DNA from: Vampirovibrionales bacterium | GTDB lineage: Bacteria; Cyanobacteriota; Vampirovibrionia; Vampirovibrionales; JAJTHC01 | Reading direction: 5' to 3' | NCBI GenBank assembly: GCA_021299615.1 | Contig: JAJTHC010000214.1 | Span: 1-11,335 of the forward strand | DNA: 11,335 nt | Shown here: piece after piece, positions 6,215 through 11,335 of the stretch | Position numbering within the stretch: position 1 is the stretch's first letter | Layout: every line of letters starts with the position of its first letter | Position numbers and translations under genes: made by a program | The notes under the pieces: model-generated | What the model was told of the DNA's origin: nothing | Database searches by the model: none | What the model saw: the letters and a program-made list of their open reading frames with translations, nothing else

Positions 6215-7003
6215 ATGTCTCGATTTGCTAAACGATTCGCTGAACTCAAAGCTCAAGACAAAAAAGCATTCATCCCCTTTACGCTCTTGGGATACCCCAC
6301 GGTTGAAGCGAGCAAAGGCATCCTTAAAACGCTGATTGACGCCAAGCCAGCCGCCATCGAGTTGGGCTTTCCCTTTAGCGATCCTGTTGCGGATGGACCT
6401 GTGATTCAAGCGGCGGTGACTGAAACGCTTGCCAATGGCTACAAATTGCCTCATGCCTTTGAAAGCATTGCCTATGCCCGTTCTTTGGATGCCGACATCC
6501 CGATTGGGGTCTTGGTCTATTACAACACGATTTTGTCCGAAGGGGCGGATGCATTCTTTCAACAACTTAAAAATGCAGGGGCGGACGCTTGCCTGATTGC
6601 CGATTTACCCCCTGAAGAAGCGGAAGAAGTCAAACCATCGGCGGATTTAGCAGGCATTGAGCTGATTTTTATCGTGTCGCCTCTCACCAGTGCGGATCGC
6701 TTTGCGTCTTTTTCGCAATACGCTGGGGCGTTCTTATATGTGGTGTCTCGCTTGGGGATTACAGGCACGGAAGAGCGTTACGACAGTCGTTTGCAGGAAC
6801 TCATTGGCACGATTCGCCAGCATAGCGACTTGCCGTTATGCGTGGGCTTTGGGATTTCGACGCCTGAACATATCCAGCAAATGAAAACGGTGGGCTTTGA
6901 CGGCATGATTACAGGCAGTCGTATTATTCAAGTGATTGAAGCGGAAGCTGGTGGGAATGGATCTTTGGCGGATTATTTGGCATCGATGATGCAAGCGACT
7001 TGA
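6215..7003 (+). CDS. trpA: Tryptophan synthase alpha subunit
   Basis: TrpA cleaves indole-3-glycerol phosphate to indole and glyceraldehyde-3-phosphate and channels indole to TrpB. The 262-aa TIM barrel is of normal size. The catalytic glutamate (E49 in AIELGFPFSDP) and aspartate (D60 in PVADGPVIQ) fall at the same numbers as in the E. coli enzyme. Other landmarks are PFTLLGYPT (21-29), LIADLPPEEA, SRLGITGTEERY in the loop-6 position, VGFGISTPEH and the phosphate-binding MITGSRIIQVI near the C-terminus. The AAGGA box at 6202-6206 stands 8 bases before the ATG. trpB and the rest of the trp pathway are not adjacent. The 346-bp leader holds strong hairpins but no Trp-rich leader peptide that I can see. 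The stop codon (7001-7003) is shared with the -35 box of the next gene, so the two genes are tightly packed but probably separately transcribed. Confidence 0.97.
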   Translation: MSRFAKRFAELKAQDKKAFIPFTLLGYPTVEASKGILKTLIDAKPAAIELGFPFSDPVADGPVIQAAVTETLANGYKLPHAFESIAYARSLDADIPIGVLVYYNTILSEGADAFFQQLKNAGADACLIADLPPEEAEEVKPSADLAGIELIFIVSPLTSADRFASFSQYAGAFLYVVSRLGITGTEERYDSRLQELIGTIRQHSDLPLCVGFGISTPEHIQQMKTVGFDGMITGSRIIQVIEAEAGGNGSLADYLASMMQAT

Positions 7004-7027
7004 ACTTTAAAACGTTCACGATATAAT
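7000..7027 (+). promoter_or_regulatory. Strong sigma-70-type promoter for the GT28-like gene, overlapping the trpA stop
   Basis: TTGAAC (7000-7005), a 16-bp spacer and a perfect TATAAT (7022-7027). The TGA stop of trpA is embedded in the -35 box. The spacer starts with TTTAAAACGTTC (7006-7017), the 12-mer also found at 3538-3549 in front of the GT9 gene. The expected transcript start is near 7034, giving a leader of about 38 nt. Confidence 0.75.
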
Positions 7028-7071
7028 ATATTGAGCGAATACAATTTTAAAAAGGATGCTCCTATTCTCTC

Positions 7072-8328
7072 ATGAATTTGCTCTTGAATCCTTCCCCTCA
7101 AATGCCCATTCATACAGAAATAAGCACCCTTGTTCCGATGCCTGCCTCGCCTTTGGCGTTGAAAAAACGGCGTATTCTTATTTTGTCGTCTCTTACAGGA
7201 TGGGGACACAAGCGAGTGGCGGAAGCCTTAGCGGAAGCCTTTCAGGCGTGTGGAGATGAATCTTGTGAGTTTGTGGTGCATATTGAAAATGTGCTTGAAA
7301 AATCGAATGTGGTGAATCAAGGGCTTTCGGGCTTGTATAACTGGTTTTTGCGTTATGCCCAACCGTGGATGTTCCTTTACTACCATTTCATCAATCTCTT
7401 TCACCTGTCGCATCAACCGCTTTTACTTGAGCCGATGACCCCTTATGCCAAGTGTTTGTATGCCGAACATCAACCCGATATTCTTATTTCGGTGCATCCC
7501 ATGATGCAGTATTTCGGCGGGATTTTACAACGCATTCATGCCAAAACACACGACAGCACTCTCCCCCTCTTTACCGTGGTGAGCGATCCGTGTTATGGCT
7601 TTTGGAACGATTGGGTGCGTGCTAATGTGACGCATTATTTCACGGCTACCAAAGGTGCGACACAGCAACTTTACGACTATGGCGTTAAGGCGTCTGACAT
7701 TAGCGAGCTGGGTTTACCGACGATGCCTCATGCGAAAACATGGACGGCATCTGAAAAGCAATCGATGCGTCGTGCGGTGTGGGGAGACAGAGCGACTCAA
7801 TTAACGCTTTTTTTCAACGCAGGTTGGGCAGGTGGCGGTACGATTGAACGCCTGTTTAAGGCGTTTTTAGCGTCTGATGTAGCGAGTGACATCAACATTG
7901 TGTTTCAAGCAGGGGCGAATAAACCCCTTCAAAAGCGTGTCAAGGCTTTGGTGGATCAACACCCTGATGCTTCGGTGCTTTTAGCCACCGCCGAAGACGA
8001 TATGCTGAACTTGTATGCCCTTGCGGATGCCATTGTCACCAAACCGGGTGCGGCGACTGTTTTTGAATCTTTGCATCATGGGGTGCCGTTGTTGATTGAT
8101 CGCCAAGAACGCTTGATGCCTCAAGAAGAGGGGACGGCGGAATGGTTATTGGCTCAAGGGGCTGAGTCGTGCATCGCCCATGCGGGGGCGTTGATTCAGA
8201 CGATTCAACACTGGTTGAGCGTCCCTACGGATCGCCACGCCATGAGCTTAGAAGCCAAGCGACTTTCTCGGCAAACTTCTGCCGAAGCCCTGTGTGCCTC
8301 GATTTTGAATAAGGTGTCGAGGCGTTGA
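7072..8328 (+). CDS. MGDG-synthase-like / processive diacylglycerol glycosyltransferase (GT28-type)
   Basis: The 418-aa protein has the two-domain GT-B pattern of plant/bacterial MGDG synthases and the Firmicute UgtP family. ILILSSLTGWGHKRVAEALAEAF (35-57) matches the N-terminal MGDG_synth motif, normally GGGH, here GWGH. PLFTVVSDPCYGFWNDW (165-181) corresponds to the FTVVTDF segment. FFNAGWAGGG (247-256) begins the UDP-sugar domain. ADAIVTKPGAATVFESLHHGVPLLI (318-342) followed by QEEG (351-354) is the donor-site signature. It likely transfers galactose or glucose from a UDP-sugar to diacylglycerol or another lipid at the cytoplasmic membrane; the sugar and acceptor are inferred. The start is uncertain: AAGGA (7052-7056) is 15 bases from this ATG, longer than ideal, and an in-frame ATG at 7138 would remove 22 poorly conserved residues. 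It lies convergent to ccdA across a repeat cluster. Confidence 0.87.
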   Translation: MNLLLNPSPQMPIHTEISTLVPMPASPLALKKRRILILSSLTGWGHKRVAEALAEAFQACGDESCEFVVHIENVLEKSNVVNQGLSGLYNWFLRYAQPWMFLYYHFINLFHLSHQPLLLEPMTPYAKCLYAEHQPDILISVHPMMQYFGGILQRIHAKTHDSTLPLFTVVSDPCYGFWNDWVRANVTHYFTATKGATQQLYDYGVKASDISELGLPTMPHAKTWTASEKQSMRRAVWGDRATQLTLFFNAGWAGGGTIERLFKAFLASDVASDINIVFQAGANKPLQKRVKALVDQHPDASVLLATAEDDMLNLYALADAIVTKPGAATVFESLHHGVPLLIDRQERLMPQEEGTAEWLLAQGAESCIAHAGALIQTIQHWLSVPTDRHAMSLEAKRLSRQTSAEALCASILNKVSRR

Positions 8329-8351
8329 ACGTCAAAAAGTCTCTCTAATTT

Positions 8352-8386
8352 TATAGCCGAGTTTAGATTTTTCTTTACAGTAGGCT
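8352..8386 (+). repeat. Fragment of the palindromic repeat (one end only)
   Basis: TATAGCCGAGTTTAGATTTT continuing to TTACAGTAGGCT matches the outer 35 bases of the right end of copy 2 read on the opposite strand, with several substitutions. The core and the partner arm are missing, so it is a truncated relative. Confidence 0.6.
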
Positions 8387-8425
8387 CTTAGAATCCACCT
8401 ATACGCTATTCAATCGTTTAAATGG

Positions 8426-8575
8426 TATAGCTGAATTTAGAGTTTTCTGTACAGTGTCTATACGTTGTCGCTACGATTATTTTGTTCTGTTATGTAGGTC
8501 TGTCTACACGCCCTCACAAAATAATCTAGGCTCCTCGTCTAGCCTACTGTACAGAAAACTCTAAATTCAGCTATA
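8426..8575. repeat. Palindromic MITE-like element, copy 2, with perfect 30-bp terminal inverted repeats
   Basis: The left end 8426-8455 begins TATAGCTGAATTTAGAGTTT, and the right end 8546-8575 is its exact reverse complement over all 30 bases; 8425/8576 adds one more pair. Total length is 150 bp with no ORF. Ends starting with TA would fit a TA-duplicating (IS630/Tc1-mariner type) mobiliser, which is inference. The core has stems ATTATTTTGT/ACAAAATAAT (8476-8485/8516-8525), TGTAG/CTACA (8493-8497/8504-8508) and TAGGCT/AGCCTA (8527-8532/8541-8546), all identical to those in copy 1 although the outer arms differ. It sits between convergent genes, where it may also serve as a bidirectional terminator. 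Confidence 0.88.
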
Positions 8576-8590
8576 CATAAGCACATCGAG

Positions 8591-8667
8591 AATCGTAGCA
8601 ACAACGAAGAGACACTGTACAGGAAATTATAAACTTCGCTATACAGAAAATTATAGACTTGGCTATA
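8591..8667 (-). repeat. Inverted partial copy plus an extra end of the palindromic repeat
   Basis: Read on the minus strand, 8643-8591 begins TATAGCGAAGTTTATAATTT, passes CTGTACAGTGTCT and continues into CGTTGTTGCTACGATT. Its inner 28 bases match 25 of 28 positions of copy 2 at 8451-8478. The other half is absent. Abutting it, 8667-8642 on the minus strand gives a further end, TATAGCCAAGTCTATAATTT. Together with the fragment at 8352 this makes a cluster of at least four family members in about 320 bp. Confidence 0.65.
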
Positions 8668-8679
8668 CCAGACCCAACG

Positions 8680-9465
8680 TTATTTGGTAGACAAAAGAGG
8701 GTAGAGTATCAACCAAACGCCCATCACCAGTAAAAGCCAACCGCTTCCCCGTTGCAAACGCTCCAGCCACGAAGATTCCAAGCGATCTTGTAAAAACGGC
8801 AAGATCAACGGCAGGATCAAAAACAAAAGCCCTTGCCCAAAGCTATACATCACAATACTTAAAAAACTCACGGCAGGGTGTGGACTGTGCAATAAAAGCA
8901 CCGTCAACGCTAGCAAAAACGGCGTGCTACACGGCGACAAAATAAAGGCATAACTCACGCCTAGAAATAAAGGCTTCAAGGTTTCTAACCAAGAAAGCTG
9001 GCTAATTTTGAAAAGCCCTTGCGTGGCATTTTGAAGCAAAGCAGAAACATCCCATTTACGGAGAATCGAAAGCCCTAAAAGAAAGGTAAAGGTTCCTGCC
9101 AGCGTCCACACCCACGGCTGATTCCACGCCCCAAACACGACCCAACGCAACTGCAGGGCAACGAATCCCAAAACAGACAACGCCAAAACCATGCCCGTGG
9201 TGAACAAAATGCTTAGGTGTAAGTAGCGACGAAAGCCCTTTAGCCGTACTTGAAAATCAAGCGAGTCATGCGTGGCTTCTTTCAGGGGTGATTCCCCAAA
9301 CAGGTAAAGCCCCCACAAGGGTAAAACGCTTACCGTGCAAGGATTCAACGTATTCAACAAGCCTAAAACAAAGGCAAATAACGGCGACCACCACCCCAGC
9401 GGATGCCCCTGCACCCAGCTCATGGCTTCTTGCCCTACGCCGTCTAAAAAAGCGAGTAACATCAT
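8680..9465 (-). CDS. ccdA: CcdA/DsbD-beta-like membrane thiol-disulfide transporter
   Basis: This 261-aa multi-pass membrane protein carries the two signature cysteines of the CcdA family in proline-rich settings: NTLNPCTVSVLP (Cys43) and ILSPCSTPFL (Cys179). It has about six hydrophobic segments. CcdA and the DsbD core pass electrons from cytoplasmic thioredoxin to an extracytoplasmic thioredoxin-like partner. That partner is encoded immediately upstream. The stop of the thioredoxin gene and the chosen ATG share one base (TAATG, 9467-9463), a classic coupling overlap, so I prefer this ATG to the TTG nine bases further upstream (9474), which would add Met-Trp-Leu. A second ATG follows directly. 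There is no periplasmic DsbD alpha or gamma domain, so it is the minimal CcdA form. Its 3' end abuts the repeat cluster. The role in cytochrome c maturation or in general disulfide reduction is not decidable here. Confidence 0.88.
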   Translation of the reverse strand: MMLLAFLDGVGQEAMSWVQGHPLGWWSPLFAFVLGLLNTLNPCTVSVLPLWGLYLFGESPLKEATHDSLDFQVRLKGFRRYLHLSILFTTGMVLALSVLGFVALQLRWVVFGAWNQPWVWTLAGTFTFLLGLSILRKWDVSALLQNATQGLFKISQLSWLETLKPLFLGVSYAFILSPCSTPFLLALTVLLLHSPHPAVSFLSIVMYSFGQGLLFLILPLILPFLQDRLESSWLERLQRGSGWLLLVMGVWLILYPLLSTK

Positions 9466-10007
9466 TAGCCACAACTCAACAGACTATTGGGGTTTGGGGT
9501 GACTTTGGGCGATTGTTCTTTAGGCAACTGTATTTTTTTGAAGGCGTCTTGTAAGTATTCCACCTTCTGATTGCCTGCCAAAATAGAAGAAACGGCCCCT
9601 CCTTTGGCGATGAAAATAAGCGTCGGGGTGACGACAGGTTCATATGCGGTCATGAGGGCATCGTAATTTTTGAGACCCAATGGGCATTGTGGTTTTTGAT
9701 TCAGGTTTAAATCCAAGACAGGCGTTTGTGGAAAGCTCTTGCGGACTTCGGCTAAAACAGGCTTTAAGGCTTGACATTCCGCACACAAGTCCGCACTCAC
9801 TATTAGGAGTAAGGGACTTTCGCTCAAAAAAGGCATGAGGCTTAAGGCTTCCGCAGGAGCAACGTTCTTGGCGAAGGTGATTTTTTCTTCACCAGGGCGA
9901 GTGACGGAATCGGTATGTTCGGTGGGGGGGGAATCGATGCATCCGCCGAAGTTGAACAGGGCGATCGAAACAGTCAGAAGGGCTAACGCATTGAATACGA
10001 GTTTCAT
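9465..10007 (-). CDS. Thioredoxin-like protein, predicted membrane-anchored lipoprotein
   Basis: The 180-aa protein begins with Lys2 and a hydrophobic stretch ending in FGGC (Cys23), which fits a signal peptide with a lipobox, so it is probably lipid-anchored outside the cytoplasm. The thioredoxin fold shows LLLIVSADLCAECQALKPVL with the redox pair Cys75-Ala-Glu-Cys78 and the cis-proline in VVTPTLIF (Pro128). CAEC is unusual beside the common CGPC or CxPC; the Glu should alter the redox potential, in a direction not predictable from sequence alone. Extra cysteines occur at 108 and 179, the latter the penultimate residue. It is translationally coupled to ccdA, which should keep it reduced. Likely jobs are reduction of apocytochrome c or of other exported thiols. 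An AGAGG box precedes the ATG by about 8 bases, behind a good promoter. Confidence 0.85.
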   Translation of the reverse strand: MKLVFNALALLTVSIALFNFGGCIDSPPTEHTDSVTRPGEEKITFAKNVAPAEALSLMPFLSESPLLLIVSADLCAECQALKPVLAEVRKSFPQTPVLDLNLNQKPQCPLGLKNYDALMTAYEPVVTPTLIFIAKGGAVSSILAGNQKVEYLQDAFKKIQLPKEQSPKVTPNPNSLLSCG

Positions 10008-10042
10008 TATAAGAACCTCTTTCTTTCTTAACTCTTTTCGCC

Positions 10043-10071
10043 ATTATAGCACTTTTTAAGAAAGCTTGCAG
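10043..10071 (-). promoter_or_regulatory. Promoter of the thioredoxin-ccdA operon
   Basis: On the minus strand, CTGCAA (10071-10066), a 17-bp spacer and TATAAT (10048-10043). Transcription would start near 10036, leaving a leader of about 29 nt before the ATG at 10007 with its AGAGG box. The promoter lies wholly in the 71-bp gap after the upstream membrane-protein gene, so the thioredoxin-ccdA pair is expected to be its own operon. Confidence 0.65.
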
Positions 10072-10078
10072 ATAAAAA

Positions 10079-11332
10079 TCAGGGTATCGCAAAAGACGCC
10101 TTCGAGTCTTTCAACAATTGGCTTCTTTCGCTTGCGATCTGTTCAGGTACGATCGCCTGTTGATGCGTCACGGCTTTTTTGAATCGTTCGTCAAGTTGGT
10201 TGACGTCAAAGCCTTTACCCTGCTTTGTTGCCTTTTCAAACTGTTGTTTAAGCCCCATTAGAACATTAGTGTCAGGGAGTTCCCCTTTTTTGAAACCTGC
10301 TAAAGTCGTCTTGATTTCCGCAGGATTCATCACATCTCGCAAATCCAAATGAAGGCTCTGCACCAGCTTGGTGAGTTCCGTGCCGTGCGTGCGTGATTTT
10401 AACGCTTTTTGTAGCATGCCATAACGATCAAATCCAAAGCCTAGGAATACTATAGCTATGCCAATCCATTGCGTCGCACGACCGTAGGTTTCATCCAAGC
10501 TCATAAACTGGCTTACGGCATTGACCACGCCCCCTGTGGCATAGCCCACGCCTCGGGTTTTTCCAGCCAAACCTGTGCTTTGGGTGTATTTGTCTAAACC
10601 AAAACGAGTCATCCCGATGTTGTCCGCCAAGAAGCCCGCTTCTTCAAATTGCAAGACTTTTTTATGCAAGGCTTTTTGTTTCGGCAACAACAGTTCAGAC
10701 GCCACAACGCTTGCTCCACCCAGCATGAGCATCAGCGACGCAAACGACATGAGATAGCTTTTCGTCGGGACGTTCTTCATGGCGTAATGAAAAGAACCGT
10801 CTGCTTGTAAATGTTGTTCTAATGCCACTTTACGTGAAGCGAGTGAAAAGAGGGCATCTTGAAAAAAGCGTTGAGCGTGTAATTTGTCTTTACCAAACAA
10901 AGCGATCATTTGCTTGGGGAGCATTAAGCCGTCTTGAAAAGACGCCTTGAGTGTTTTGCCGATATTTTGAAGAATATGCTTCCCTTTTTGAGGCAGGGTC
11001 ATGCCTTTTAAGCGTTGAGCATCCAGCCTTAAGGTGTGGTCGTCTTCTTGAGCCAGTGTCGCAAAAACAGATCCTAGCCCGATACCAAATAAGCCTGTGC
11101 CGATGGGCGTTTGAATAATAGGAGCAGATCCTAAATTGATCGTTTCCCCAATCGACATCAAGGGAAAGCCCATGGCGATACCCCCACTAACACCCGCTAA
11201 AGCAGTGAGTAAGGCACCTGATTGTCCTGCTTTCACCCCTATTTTTCCAACAGCAGTTTGGGGAGCTATGGTTTTAATGCCCAGTTCTTGAGACGCTTCC
11301 TGTTTAGAGTGAGGGTGCTTGGATTTCTGCAT
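10079..11332 (-). CDS. Unrecognised multi-pass membrane protein (N-terminus may extend beyond window)
   Basis: The frame gives 417 residues from the ATG at 11332 and is still open to the window edge, so the true start may lie outside. I do not recognise a family. Hydrophobic, glycine-rich segments lie near residues 38-60, 73-93, 191-213 and 284-301, with a weaker one near 261-277. Between them is a basic soluble stretch (about 98-190), and the last ~115 residues are charged and helical-looking, rich in Lys, Gln and Glu (ending SERSQLLKDSKASFAIP). The N-terminal 35 residues are polar and basic with no signal-peptide pattern. I see no cysteine in the whole sequence, which is notable beside a disulfide-handling operon but may be chance. 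It is same-strand with the thioredoxin gene but separated by a promoter. No catalytic motif was found, so no function is proposed. Confidence 0.75.
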   Translation of the reverse strand: MQKSKHPHSKQEASQELGIKTIAPQTAVGKIGVKAGQSGALLTALAGVSGGIAMGFPLMSIGETINLGSAPIIQTPIGTGLFGIGLGSVFATLAQEDDHTLRLDAQRLKGMTLPQKGKHILQNIGKTLKASFQDGLMLPKQMIALFGKDKLHAQRFFQDALFSLASRKVALEQHLQADGSFHYAMKNVPTKSYLMSFASLMLMLGGASVVASELLLPKQKALHKKVLQFEEAGFLADNIGMTRFGLDKYTQSTGLAGKTRGVGYATGGVVNAVSQFMSLDETYGRATQWIGIAIVFLGFGFDRYGMLQKALKSRTHGTELTKLVQSLHLDLRDVMNPAEIKTTLAGFKKGELPDTNVLMGLKQQFEKATKQGKGFDVNQLDERFKKAVTHQQAIVPEQIASERSQLLKDSKASFAIP

Positions 11333-11335
11333 TTG

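Noticed and set aside
7056..7259. 67-aa frame starting inside the AAGGATG sequence before the GT28-like gene
   Set aside because: The ATG overlaps the ribosome-binding box itself, and the frame overlaps the GT28 coding region out of phase; the conserved GT-B motif is in the other frame.
8680..9474. TTG at 9474 as the ccdA start
   Set aside because: The ATG nine bases downstream forms a TAATG overlap with the thioredoxin stop and is the more usual coupled start; the TTG would add only three residues.
9931..9938. G8 run in the thioredoxin gene as a phase-variation tract
   Set aside because: The run lies in-frame within the linker after the lipobox in an intact gene. A run of eight alone, without a frame break or a surface-variation role, is not sufficient.

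Overview
The window looks like a bacterial chromosome of moderate GC with compact coding blocks separated by repeat-rich intergenic DNA. A family 9 (heptosyltransferase-type) glycosyltransferase and a predicted lipoprotein thioredoxin suggest a diderm envelope. An MGDG-synthase-type glycosyltransferase, together with trpA and leuB standing as dispersed single genes, would fit a cyanobacterium-related non-photosynthetic lineage such as Vampirovibrionia/Melainabacteria. That placement is a weak inference from gene content only.

Layout. 1-1481: the 3' end of a HipB-like antitoxin gene overlaps a hipA kinase gene that is complete in content but broken by three single-base indels. 1545-3035: a glcD-type FAD oxidase with a -10 box so close to the ATG that the mRNA may be leaderless. 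3036-3565: a non-coding stretch with a ~150-bp palindromic repeat (copy 1), a possible 59-aa minus-strand ORF, a terminator-like hairpin, a solitary repeat end and a second leaderless-type promoter. 3566-4726: GT9 glycosyltransferase. 4771-5868: leuB. 5869-6214: a structured, purine-rich leader or intergenic segment with two strong hairpins. 6215-7003: trpA. 7072-8328: GT28/MGDG-synthase-like glycosyltransferase, whose -35 box overlaps the trpA stop codon. 8329-8679: a cluster of the same repeat family, with one element carrying perfect 30-bp terminal inverted repeats plus several fragments, between convergent genes. 8680-10007 (minus): a translationally coupled thioredoxin-lipoprotein/CcdA pair. 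10079-11332 (minus): an unrecognised multi-pass membrane protein running to the window edge.

How the genes relate. No single pathway joins the window. GT9 and the GT28-like enzyme are both envelope glycosylation candidates. Thioredoxin and CcdA form a minimal system carrying reducing power across the membrane. leuB and trpA are housekeeping amino-acid genes without their usual operon partners. The most distinctive content is the repeat family, whose two long copies share a 94% identical core but have different arms that are self-complementary within each copy, and the multiply frameshifted hipA.
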